NCBI GenBank assembly: GCA_000341795.1
Contig: AODO01000054.1
Coordinates: 124,001-188,000, forward strand
DNA: 64,000 nucleotides
Direction of reading: 5' to 3'
Origin: Rhodococcus triatomae BKS 15-14
Lineage (GTDB): Bacteria; Actinomycetota; Actinomycetes; Mycobacteriales; Mycobacteriaceae
Part shown: one piece after another, positions 27,151 through 34,409 of the stretch
Layout of the letters: each line of letters starts with the position of its first letter
Numbering within the stretch: the first letter of the stretch is position 1
Notes under the pieces: model-generated
Database searches by the model: none
What the model was told of the DNA's origin: nothing
The model's input: the letters and a program-made list of their open reading frames with translations, nothing else
Program-made: the position numbers and the translations under genes

Positions 27151-27190
27151 GCACGAAGGGCCCCCGGAATCACCCGGGGGCCCTTCGTGC
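27151..27190 (+). terminator. Terminator of the second tRNA unit
   Basis: 17-bp perfect stem GCACGAAGGGCCCCCGG / CCGGGGGCCCTTCGTGC with a 6-nt loop, immediately after the encoded CCA. No T-run. Confidence 0.85.
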
Positions 27191-27228
27191 ACGCGTCGTC
27201 GCATCGGCGTGCGCGTTCGGGTGTGTAC

Positions 27229-27245
27229 TGAACACGTACCGTTCA
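27229..27245. promoter_or_regulatory. Inverted repeat just upstream of the nonapeptide-repeat gene
   Basis: Arms TGAAC and GTTCA around ACGTACC, 18 bp before the ATG at 27264 and overlapping GTGTACTGAACACGTAC. It could be an operator overlapping the promoter. No regulator gene is adjacent. Confidence 0.35.
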
Positions 27246-27263
27246 CTGGAGAAGAGGTCCGAG

Positions 27264-28073
27264 ATGGTGGCCGAACCTGCATCGTCGGAGCTGTTGCGGA
27301 TCGGTCGCCACGCCGTGCGCGTCGTCGCGGGCACGCTCGCCGTCGCAGCGGACCTCGGTCTCACCGCCGGCCGTGCCACGGCCGGAATCGTCGCCGGCCT
27401 CCCCCACCCCGCTCCGCTCGACTCGGGGGTCCGCGCTCTCGCCGAACGCGGTGACGCCGCGCTCGACCTGCTCGCGGACACCGTGCGTGCCGTGCTGCGT
27501 GGCGTCGTCCGTGAGGTTCTCGTCGCGTTTCTCGCCGAGGCGGACCTGACCCGGATCGTGCGGGAGAACGTGGATCTCGACGAGGTCGCGAAGGGCATCG
27601 ACGTGGATGCCGTCGTCGCGCGTGCCGACCTCGAACGAATCGTGGACCGACTCGACCTCGACGCCATCGTCGCCACGGTGGATCTGGATCGCGCCGTCCG
27701 CGGTGTCGACCTGGACGCGATCGTCGACCGGGTCGACCTCGACCGCGCCGTCGGCCGGGTCGACCTCGACGGCGCCGTTCGCGGCGTCGACGTCGACGCG
27801 ATCGCCGCTCGACTCGACCTCGACGCCGTGATCGGGCGCATCGACCTGGTCGGCCTGGCCGATCAGGTCATCGAGGGCGTCGACCTGCCGCAGATCATCC
27901 GCGACTCGACCGGATCCCTGTCCGAGGAGGCCGTTCGCGGTGTCCGCAGTCAGGGCATGCACGCCGACGACGCGGTCGCCGGATTCGTGGGGCGACTGTT
28001 CGGCCGTGACAACCCCGGAAGTTCCCCCGGCGCGGAAACCACGGACGCCGCAGCCGAGTCGGGCGACCGGTGA
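27264..28073 (+). CDS. Protein with eleven exact 9-residue repeats, coupled to an RDD protein
   Basis: 269 residues, ATG preceded by AGAGG. Residues 1-95 are mostly helical with hydrophobic stretches (VRVVAGTLAVAADLGL, VVREVLVAFLAEADL). Residues 104-202 consist of eleven 9-residue units in perfect register, consensus D-[LV]-[DE]-x-[AIV]-[VA]-x-x-[VLI], e.g. DLDAIVATV, DLDRAVRGV, DLDAIVDRV. The tail (about 215-269) is Gly/Ser/Asp-rich. No signal peptide is clear. The stop overlaps the start of the RDD gene by 4 bp (GTGA). I do not know a function. The regular spacing suggests a solenoid or amphipathic helical rod, possibly attached to the membrane through its partner. Confidence 0.85.
   Translation: MVAEPASSELLRIGRHAVRVVAGTLAVAADLGLTAGRATAGIVAGLPHPAPLDSGVRALAERGDAALDLLADTVRAVLRGVVREVLVAFLAEADLTRIVRENVDLDEVAKGIDVDAVVARADLERIVDRLDLDAIVATVDLDRAVRGVDLDAIVDRVDLDRAVGRVDLDGAVRGVDVDAIAARLDLDAVIGRIDLVGLADQVIEGVDLPQIIRDSTGSLSEEAVRGVRSQGMHADDAVAGFVGRLFGRDNPGSSPGAETTDAAAESGDR
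27573..27869 (+). repeat. 27-bp coding repeats (eleven units)
   Basis: Eleven consecutive 27-bp units encode residues 104-202 of the preceding gene without a single register slip. The nucleotide units share a GTCGACCTCGAC-like core (for example around 27708 and 27735). An imperfect additional unit (DLTRIVRENV) precedes them. Confidence 0.88.
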
Positions 28074-28552
28074 CGGCCGCGCACGGTGTTGCGGGGCACG
28101 GGATTCCGGAGCGGCGACCCGCCGGAATCGTCACCCGCGGCGTCGCCTCGGTCATCGACCTCGGCGTTGTCGTGGGCATCCTCGGTGTCGCCTACCTCGG
28201 CCTGCTGCTGACCCGGCTGCTGCTCTCGCCGCAGACCTTCTCCTTCCCCGATCCGGGTCCACTGTGGTCGATCGCGTCCTGGTTGGGGGTGTCGATCGTG
28301 TACCTCACCGGCTGTTGGGCGACGACCGGGCGCACCATCGGATCGCTCGCGATGGGGGTGCGGGTCACCAACAGGAGGCATCAGCGTGTTCGCTGGGCGG
28401 TCTCCCTGCTGCGCGCGGTCGCCTGCGTGTTCTTCCCGGTCGGCCTGCTGTGGGTTGCGGTCGACCCGAACCGGCGTTCCCTGCAGGACATCGTCCTGCG
28501 CACCGAGGTGGTCTACGACTGGCGTCAGGACCTGGACGTGGTCACCGCCTGA
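28070..28552 (+). CDS. RDD-family membrane protein
   Basis: 160 residues, GTG start in a GTGA overlap with the repeat-protein gene. The RDD signature is near the N-terminus (PAGIVTRGVASVIDLGVVVG). Membrane helices lie at about 29-50, 68-85 and 110-130, and the late NRRSLQDIVLRTEVVYDW matches the conserved family end. RDD proteins are small integral membrane proteins of largely unknown function (some act in Na+/H+ exchange or as partners of secreted proteins). The 3' end overlaps the convergent glucosidase gene by 28 bp. Confidence 0.88.
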   Translation: MTAAHGVAGHGIPERRPAGIVTRGVASVIDLGVVVGILGVAYLGLLLTRLLLSPQTFSFPDPGPLWSIASWLGVSIVYLTGCWATTGRTIGSLAMGVRVTNRRHQRVRWAVSLLRAVACVFFPVGLLWVAVDPNRRSLQDIVLRTEVVYDWRQDLDVVTA

Positions 28553-29940
28553 TCGGCGTCGTCGGCCGCGCGGTGCGCGGCGATCAGGTCGCGGTACCAG
28601 TGGTACGAGTCCTTCGGCGTCCGCTGCTGCGTGTCGTAGTCGACGTGGACCAGCCCGAACCGTTCCCGGTATCCGGCAGCCCATTCGAAGTTGTCGAGAA
28701 TCGACCAGACGAAGTAGCCGCGCACGTCGACCCCGTTGTCGACGGCCTCCTTCAGCGCGTGCAGGTGAGCACGGTGGTAGTCGATTCGGCGCTGGTCGCG
28801 CACCCTGCCGTCGCCGTCGGGCGCCGAGTCGTGGTAGGAGGCACCGGATTCGGTGATGTACAGCGGCGGCAGGGTGTCGCCGTAACGGTCGGCGAACGTC
28901 TGCACGATCTCCCGCAGCCCGTCCGGTACGACGGGCCATCCGAAGTCGGTGCGCGGGTAGCCCTCGAGAGCGACGGGCTGGAAGGGCATGCCGGGTGGCA
29001 GGTCCACTTCGAGCACACCGCTGCTGCCCTCGTCGGAGGTGGGCGCGGCGATCACCGTCGGTTCGTAGTAGTTGATGCCGAACCAGTCGAGCGGCTGAGC
29101 GATCGTCTTCAGGTCCTCGTCGACCGGTCCCTGCAGGATCGCGGCGAGTTCGGGTGCGGAGTAGCTGCCGCGCAGAATCGGGTCGGCGAAGGTCCAGTTG
29201 ACGATGTGGTCGTAGATTTCGGCGGCCTCGACGTCGGCGTCGGCCTCGCTGGCCGCGTGCACGGGAGCGTGGTTGGACGCGATTCCGATGTCGGTGCAGC
29301 CCGCGGACCGCAACGCCTGAACGGCGAGTCCGTGCCCGAGGAGCTGGTGGTGCGCGGCCTGCAACGCACCGAATCCGAGCGCCTGACCGGGGGCGTGGAC
29401 GCCGAGCGCGTGGCCGTAGAGCGTGTGCACCACGGGTTCGTTGAGCGGCATCCACATCCGAACCCGGTCGCCGAGGCGTCGGCCGACGATCGCGGCGTAG
29501 TCGGCGAGCCGGGCGGCGGTGTCGCGGTTGAGCCAGCCACCGGCGTCCTGCAACGCCTGCGGGAGATCCCAGTGGAAGAGCGTGACGGCGGGCGCGATGC
29601 CGGCCGCGCACAGTTCGTCGATCAGCCGGTCGTAGAAGTCCAGTCCGGCATCGTTGACGGCGCCGCTGCCGGTCGGCTGCACCCGTGGCCACGCCACCGA
29701 GAGACGGTAGGCGTCGACCCCCAGCTCCTTCATGAGCGCGACGTCCTCGCGGTAGCGGTGGTAGTGATCCGTTGCGGTCACACCGGTTTCTCCTCGTGCG
29801 ATCACGCCCGGTCGCGAGCAGAATTCGTCCCAGATGGACGGCCCGCGTCCGTCGACGTCCACCGCGCCCTCGATCTGGTAGGCGGCAGCGGCGACGCCCC
29901 ACAGGAAGCTGGACGGAAACTGGGGTTCGGCGTTCGTCAT
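28525..29940 (-). CDS. GH1 beta-glucosidase
   Basis: 471-residue retaining glycosidase of family 1 that hydrolyses beta-linked glucosides (or galactosides/fucosides). FLWGVAAAAYQIEGAVDVDGRGPSIWD-type N-terminus, acid/base glutamate in MPLNEPVV, nucleophile glutamate in YITESGASY, and the aglycone-side WSILDNFEWAAGYRERFGLVHVDY. No signal peptide, so cytoplasmic. The start is ATG at 29940 (MTNAEPQFPSS), because the family core begins a few residues later. No sugar transporter adjoins it. The neighbour MFS is of the exporter type. Confidence 0.95.
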   Translation of the reverse strand: MTNAEPQFPSSFLWGVAAAAYQIEGAVDVDGRGPSIWDEFCSRPGVIARGETGVTATDHYHRYREDVALMKELGVDAYRLSVAWPRVQPTGSGAVNDAGLDFYDRLIDELCAAGIAPAVTLFHWDLPQALQDAGGWLNRDTAARLADYAAIVGRRLGDRVRMWMPLNEPVVHTLYGHALGVHAPGQALGFGALQAAHHQLLGHGLAVQALRSAGCTDIGIASNHAPVHAASEADADVEAAEIYDHIVNWTFADPILRGSYSAPELAAILQGPVDEDLKTIAQPLDWFGINYYEPTVIAAPTSDEGSSGVLEVDLPPGMPFQPVALEGYPRTDFGWPVVPDGLREIVQTFADRYGDTLPPLYITESGASYHDSAPDGDGRVRDQRRIDYHRAHLHALKEAVDNGVDVRGYFVWSILDNFEWAAGYRERFGLVHVDYDTQQRTPKDSYHWYRDLIAAHRAADDADQAVTTSRS

Positions 29941-29960
29941 GAGGCGAGTGTCGCCGTTTC

Positions 29961-29976
29961 CTGGACGCACGTCCAG
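29961..29976. promoter_or_regulatory. Perfect palindrome between the glucosidase and MFS genes
   Basis: 7-bp arms CTGGACG and CGTCCAG with a 2-bp centre, in the 98-bp divergent gap. The size and centre resemble a TetR- or LacI-type operator. It could control either or both genes; no regulator is encoded next to it. Confidence 0.55.
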
Positions 29977-30038
29977 TGTGGTGCTTGAATTTCGTCAGGA
30001 CGACACCGCAGGCCCCGGCGAAAGTACCGACACAGGAC

Positions 30039-31235
30039 ATGACCGACCCCACTCCCGCCACGCGCACAGCCCGTGTGGCCACCGCGACGGCATTCGCACT
30101 ACAGGGCTTCTTCCTGGCAGTGCTACTGACCCAGCTCCCCCAGATCAAGGACAAGTTCGGCTTCTCCGACACCACCATCGTGATCGCCGTGGTGACCGTG
30201 TCACTGGTCGCCGGCGTCGGCAGTGTCCTCGCCGAGTTCGTCGCGACCCGGACCTCGAGCCGGACCACCCTCCGGTCCGGGCTGGCGGTCGTCGCAGTCG
30301 CCGGGCTCGGCATCGCGCTCGCCCAGGGCACCGTTGCCTTCTTCGCAGGATTCGCGGTGTACGGGATCGGACTCGGCATGATCGACGCCGCCGCGAACAT
30401 GCAGGGCGTCGCCGTCCAGCACCGGTACGGCAGGTCGATCCTGTCGTCGTTCCACGCCGTGTGGAGCGTCGGCGCGATCGTCGGGGCGCTGTTCGTCTCC
30501 CTCTTCGCCGGACTGGACGTCGGCTTCACGGTCACGGTGCTGATCGCGGCCGCGGTTGTCGCCGCCGGAGCGCTGGTGCTCGGGCCACGACTGCTCGTCA
30601 CCGGCCACGAGCACGTCACCGCGCCGACCGCGCCGCTGGCGGTCCCGCTGCGTCCGTTCCTCGCCCTGGGCGCCGCGATGGCGCTGTTCTTCGCGATCGA
30701 CTTCAGCGTCGGCAACTGGTCCGCGCTCTACCTGACCGACATGCTCCTCGCCAGCACCAGCACCGCCGCACTCGGCGTCGCCGCATACCAGGGCGCCGGA
30801 CTCGTCTCCAGGCTCACGGGCGACATGTGGGTCCGCCGGTACGGCGAGATCGCCGTGGTCCGGGTCGGCGCCGCGATCGGCGCCGTCGGGATGCTCGTCG
30901 TCGTGACGGCCACCGGACCGGCGATGGCGATCGCCGGATTCCTGGTCGTCGGTCTCGGCGCCCCCATCGTCGCGCCGCTGTGCTTCAGCGCCGCCGGGCG
31001 TCTGACGCCGCCCGAGCAGACCGACGCCGTCATCGCGCGTCTGAATCTGTTCAACTACGCCGGCACCGTCGTGGGCGGCGGCATCGTCGGCGCGGTCGCG
31101 GCGGTGTCCAACCTTCGTGTCGGTTTCCTGGTGCCGCTGGTGTTCGCCGTCGTGCTGATCTTCCTGGCTCCGGCGTTCCGTCCACACCTGACCGCAGCAG
31201 CCGAGGTACCGGATTCCGCCGACCGCCCGGCGTGA
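30039..31235 (+). CDS. Major facilitator superfamily transporter
   Basis: 398 residues from ATG at 30039. About 12 membrane helices. The second-third helix loop has the reduced MFS motif EFVATRTSSRTTLRSG. Residues GLGMIDAAANMQGVAVQHRYGRSILSSFHAVWSVGAI are typical of the FucP/YfkF-like small MFS group with an N-domain that resembles fucose permeases. An efflux or sugar-related role is possible, but the substrate is not evident. It is divergent from GH1 beta-glucosidase with a shared palindrome, so co-regulation of a glycoside transporter and hydrolase is an attractive guess. Confidence 0.85.
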   Translation: MTDPTPATRTARVATATAFALQGFFLAVLLTQLPQIKDKFGFSDTTIVIAVVTVSLVAGVGSVLAEFVATRTSSRTTLRSGLAVVAVAGLGIALAQGTVAFFAGFAVYGIGLGMIDAAANMQGVAVQHRYGRSILSSFHAVWSVGAIVGALFVSLFAGLDVGFTVTVLIAAAVVAAGALVLGPRLLVTGHEHVTAPTAPLAVPLRPFLALGAAMALFFAIDFSVGNWSALYLTDMLLASTSTAALGVAAYQGAGLVSRLTGDMWVRRYGEIAVVRVGAAIGAVGMLVVVTATGPAMAIAGFLVVGLGAPIVAPLCFSAAGRLTPPEQTDAVIARLNLFNYAGTVVGGGIVGAVAAVSNLRVGFLVPLVFAVVLIFLAPAFRPHLTAAAEVPDSADRPA

Positions 31236-31250
31236 TGGTTGACTGGCCCC

Positions 31251-31682
31251 ATGCCGAACTGGGGCTGGCTCATCGTGGTGTTGATTCTCGTGGATCTGGC
31301 GGTCCTGACGACATGGCTCCTGACGCGACGCTCCCGTTCGCTCGTCCGGCGGTCGTCGCCGCACGCCCTGGTGGCGAGCCTCGACCTCGACAGCCGTGAC
31401 CGCATCGAACGACTGGTGGCGGACCACAAGAAGGTGCACGCGATCACCCTGCTGCGCGAACGCACCGGCCTCGACCTCGCGGGAGCGAAAGCCGCCATCG
31501 ACGCCGTCGAACGTGGCGAGTGGGTGCCCACCGCGGGGAATCCCCCGGCCGAGTGGCACGACATCGAACCGACGCTGCGGCAACTCAAGGCCGAGGGCCA
31601 TCGGGGTCGGGCCGCGAAGATCCTCCGGGACCGCACCGGCATGGACCTGCGGGAAGCGAAGGAACTGGTGGATCGCCTGTGA
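31251..31682 (+). CDS. Membrane-anchored protein with two L7/L12 C-terminal-like repeats
   Basis: 143 residues. One membrane helix at about 4-25 (WGWLIVVLILVDLAVLTTWLL) followed by basic residues, so the C-terminus should be cytoplasmic. Two tandem units each match the ribosomal protein bL12 C-terminal helix pair: KKVHAITLLRERTGLDLAGA followed by KAAID (about 60-85), and GRAAKILRDRTGMDLREAKE followed by LVDRL (about 121-143). These segments in bL12 contact translation GTPases. ATG at 31251 is chosen because it starts at the helix. The GNAT gene overlaps its stop (GTGA). Function is not known. Confidence 0.8.
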   Translation: MPNWGWLIVVLILVDLAVLTTWLLTRRSRSLVRRSSPHALVASLDLDSRDRIERLVADHKKVHAITLLRERTGLDLAGAKAAIDAVERGEWVPTAGNPPAEWHDIEPTLRQLKAEGHRGRAAKILRDRTGMDLREAKELVDRL

Positions 31683-32209
31683 CCGTCACCGTCGCCGTTG
31701 CCGAACCGTCCGACGCGGCCGAGCTCGCCGCCGTCGCTGCGGTCACCTTTCCTCTGGCGTGCCCTCCGTCCGTCACCGCCGACGACGTCGCCGACTTCCT
31801 CCGCACCGTGCTGTCGGAGGACAGCTTCACCGCCTACCTGACGGCGGGCGATCGTACGGTCCTCAAGGCTGTCGGTGACGGCACCGTGGTCGGGTACGCG
31901 ATGCTCGTCGACGGCGTCGCCGACGACGCGGACGTGCGCGCGGCCGTCACCGTCCTGCCCACCGTGGAGGTCAGCAAGCTGTACGTCCTGCCGGATCACC
32001 ACGGCGAGGGCGTCTCGCACCTGCTGATGGATTCGGCCGTGGCGCACGCCCGGGCGAGCGGCGCCGCCGGGCTCTGGCTCGGCGTGAACCAGGAGAACGC
32101 TCGGGCCCAGCGCTTCTACGCCAAACAGGGATTCGCGAAGGCCGGCACCAAGCGCTTCCGGGTCGGCGGGCAGCTTCACCACGATTTCGTCATGGAGCGG
32201 AAACTCTGA
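31679..32209 (+). CDS. GNAT-family N-acetyltransferase
   Basis: 176 residues, GTG start within a 4-bp overlap with the preceding gene. Acetyl-CoA-binding motif A is VSKLYVLPDHHGEGVSHLLMDSAVAHA, and motif B is WLGVNQENARAQRFYAKQGF. The C-terminus VGGQLHHDFVMERKL closes the typical beta strand. The group resembles protein or amino-acid N-acetyltransferases. The substrate is unknown. Co-translation with the L7/L12-like membrane protein is suggestive, since bL12 itself is acetylated at its N-terminus in E. coli by RimJ, but that link is an inference only. Confidence 0.87.
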   Translation: MTVTVAVAEPSDAAELAAVAAVTFPLACPPSVTADDVADFLRTVLSEDSFTAYLTAGDRTVLKAVGDGTVVGYAMLVDGVADDADVRAAVTVLPTVEVSKLYVLPDHHGEGVSHLLMDSAVAHARASGAAGLWLGVNQENARAQRFYAKQGFAKAGTKRFRVGGQLHHDFVMERKL

Positions 32210-33278
32210 TCGGACGGCGCTCACGACGCGCAAGCTCGGGGTGCGCGCGCCCCGCCATCAGCGGCAGGTCCAGATACGACTTGATTCCGGGCTCCGCACG
32301 GCAGACGTACGGGACCGAGTTCACGAGGTGGTTCGCGGTCGCGACGATCCCGGGATTCGGATCACCCGCCTTCTCGATCGCGTCCGAGTTGAAACCGGTG
32401 AAGGTCATGAGCGAGCCGGGCGTGCCCTCGATCTCGACCTCGTAGCGTTCACCCGCGTCGCCGAGCGTCCACGGCGGATCGAGATGCTCCTCCCCCATCA
32501 GCCAGTTCACCGCGACCCGCGCCACGGACCTGTCGTCGATCACGGCGTCCCAGTGGAATCGCTGTGCCGCCACACATCCCGGTTCGATGACGCCGAGTGG
32601 GCTGTCGACGGGTGCCGTCGCGACGGCGATCTCGTGGCCGGTGCGGATCTCGGCATCGGGGTCGAACCCCATGCCGTCGAGAATCAGCCGGAGCGACTGC
32701 GTGAATCCGCCGGTGAGCAGGCCGAGCATGGGTCCGTCCTCGGCTTCCTGCACCGAACCGCCGAACCGCATGATCCACTTCAGCACGTCCGGTGCCGCGT
32801 ACCCGCGCAGGTCGGAGAACTCCTCCGCACGCACGAAGGTGACCGCCGACGTCATTGCGGACAACGCGAGCGGGAACAGATCGGTGATGCCACCGGGATC
32901 GATGCCGGTGCCGTGCAAGGTCACCCCGGCGTCGACGGCGGTCGCCTCCAGCGCCGCGTCTCGCTCGGACGGCCGGAACCAGCCGAGCGGGGTGACGACG
33001 TTCTTCCCGGACGCGAGCAGTGCGGCGACGACCTTCTTGTCCGCGACCAGCGGGGTGTAGATCACGCAGTCCGCGTCGAGCGCGAGCAGCTCCTCGATGC
33101 TCGACGTGGCGTGAACGCCGATCGGATCGGTGCCGGCGAGGTCGCCGATGTCGCGGCCGCTCTTCTCCTCGGAGTGCACCCAGCACCCCACGAGGTCGAC
33201 CTCGGGATGCAGCACCGCCGCCCGGACAGCCGCGGACCCCACCCCACCCGTCGCCCACTGCACCACACGAAACGTCAT
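32190..33278 (-). CDS. NAD(P)-dependent DapB-like dehydrogenase
   Basis: 362 residues. Rossmann glycine motif QWATGGVGSAAVRAAVLHP at the N-terminus and VDLVGCWVHSEEKSGRDIGDLAGTDPIG, as in the dihydrodipicolinate-reductase-like/diaminopentanoate-type dehydrogenase family. GTGIDPGGITDLFPLALSA marks the second domain entry. Family members with characterised roles act on diaminopentanoate or similar amines. The substrate here is not known. ATG at 33278. The 3' end overlaps the convergent GNAT gene by 20 bp. Confidence 0.85.
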   Translation of the reverse strand: MTFRVVQWATGGVGSAAVRAAVLHPEVDLVGCWVHSEEKSGRDIGDLAGTDPIGVHATSSIEELLALDADCVIYTPLVADKKVVAALLASGKNVVTPLGWFRPSERDAALEATAVDAGVTLHGTGIDPGGITDLFPLALSAMTSAVTFVRAEEFSDLRGYAAPDVLKWIMRFGGSVQEAEDGPMLGLLTGGFTQSLRLILDGMGFDPDAEIRTGHEIAVATAPVDSPLGVIEPGCVAAQRFHWDAVIDDRSVARVAVNWLMGEEHLDPPWTLGDAGERYEVEIEGTPGSLMTFTGFNSDAIEKAGDPNPGIVATANHLVNSVPYVCRAEPGIKSYLDLPLMAGRAHPELARRERRPIRVSAP

Positions 33279-33361
33279 GGCGCCGATGGTATGTGCGGCC
33301 ACGCCCGCTGTGCGCAGTTTCGGTGGACGGAGCCACCCGACGTGCGCGCAGGCGCAGGATT

Positions 33362-34375
33362 CTAGGCGGGAACCTCGAAGCGGGAGAGGGCGAGCAGGCG
33401 CGACGTGGCGCGCAGGTACTTCTTCTTGTAACCGCCCGCCAGCATCTCGGGGGTGAAGATCTCGTCGAGCTTCGCGCCCGACACCGTGACGGGGATGCTG
33501 GCGTCGTAGAGGCGGTCGGCGAGGACGACCAGACGCAGCGCCACCGACTGGTCCTCGGCGGCGTGCACACCGTCGAGGAAGACGGCGGTGACGTCCTGGA
33601 TCAACTTGTTGTAACGCGACGGGTGCAACGTGCTCAGGTGCACGCACAGCTCGTCGAAGTCGTCGAGGGTGGCGCCGGGCGTGGACTCGGCGCGCTCGCG
33701 CAGCTCCGCCGACGAGATCGGCTCCGGCGCGGGCGGGAGGTCACGGTGCCGGTAGTCGGGCCCGTCGACGCGAATGGTCTCGAAGATGGAACCGAGCTTC
33801 TTGATCTCGCGCAGGAAGTCCTGTGCGGCGAAACGACCCTCGCCCAGCTGCCCGGGCAGGGTGTTCGACGTCGCGACGATGGAGACGCCCCGCGCGGACA
33901 ACTCGGTCAGCAGCCGGGAGACGAGCATGGTGTCGCCCGGGTCGTCGAGTTCGAACTCGTCGATGCACAGCACGCTGTGCGAGGACAACTGCTCGACGGC
34001 GTTGTTGAAGCCGAGCGCGCCGACCACGTGAGTGAGTTCGACGAAGGTGCCGAACGCCTTCGGGCTGGGCGAGCTGTGGAAGATCGACGCGAGGAGGTGC
34101 GTCTTGCCGACGCCGAATCCGCCGTCGAGATAGAGACCGGCACCGGTCGACGGCGCCTTCTTGCCGAACAGCCCGCGGCGTCCACCGGTCCGGATCTTGG
34201 CGACCTTGCCCGCGAACTCCTCCGCCTTGCGGACAGCGGCGGCCTGGCTCGGTTCGTTCGGATCGGGGATGTAGGAGGCGAAACTCACCTCGTCGAACAT
34301 GGCTGGCGGGACCATCTGGGCAACCAATTGGTCGGCGTGGACCACGGGGTTGCGGTCGACAAGGCGCTGCGGCAT
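33362..34375 (-). CDS. zapE: ZapE/AFG1-family ATPase (Rv2670c-like)
   Basis: 337-residue P-loop ATPase. Walker A is GGFGVGKTHLLAS, Walker B CIDEFELDDPGD, and TSNTLPGQLGEGRFAAQDFLREI is the family-specific region. ZapE in E. coli acts on the Z-ring under stress. The mitochondrial homologue AFG1/LACE1 helps protein quality control. The actinobacterial role is not proven. ATG at 34375 (MPQRLVDRNP) begins a near-leaderless gene: TACGCT lies 6 bp upstream on the minus strand. The start is only 34 bp from the divergent RibD-like start. Confidence 0.93.
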   Translation of the reverse strand: MPQRLVDRNPVVHADQLVAQMVPPAMFDEVSFASYIPDPNEPSQAAAVRKAEEFAGKVAKIRTGGRRGLFGKKAPSTGAGLYLDGGFGVGKTHLLASIFHSSPSPKAFGTFVELTHVVGALGFNNAVEQLSSHSVLCIDEFELDDPGDTMLVSRLLTELSARGVSIVATSNTLPGQLGEGRFAAQDFLREIKKLGSIFETIRVDGPDYRHRDLPPAPEPISSAELRERAESTPGATLDDFDELCVHLSTLHPSRYNKLIQDVTAVFLDGVHAAEDQSVALRLVVLADRLYDASIPVTVSGAKLDEIFTPEMLAGGYKKKYLRATSRLLALSRFEVPA

Positions 34376-34409
34376 GTAAACAGCGTATCTACGTGCTGTT
34401 ATCGACAGT

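Larger units (their letters stand above)
26306..27190 (+). repeat. Tandem duplication of a Gly-Cys-Val tRNA operon
   Basis: Two units, about 26306-26671 and 26807-27190, each with promoter, tRNA-Gly(GCC), tRNA-Cys(GCA), tRNA-Val(GAC) and a terminator. The three tRNA genes are identical between units, whereas spacers and terminators have diverged (for example the Cys-Val spacer is 33 bp in one and 55 bp in the other). Confidence 0.9.

Noticed and set aside
25919-27200. Attachment site or integrated element at the tRNA cluster
   Set aside because: No integrase or transposase, and no partial tRNA 3' copy besides the two complete units. The repeated tRNA sequences are explained by the operon duplication.
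27573-27869. Regularly spaced 27-bp repeats considered as a CRISPR array
   Set aside because: Repeats are contiguous, without spacers, and translate as in-frame nonapeptides inside a coding gene. No cas genes are nearby.
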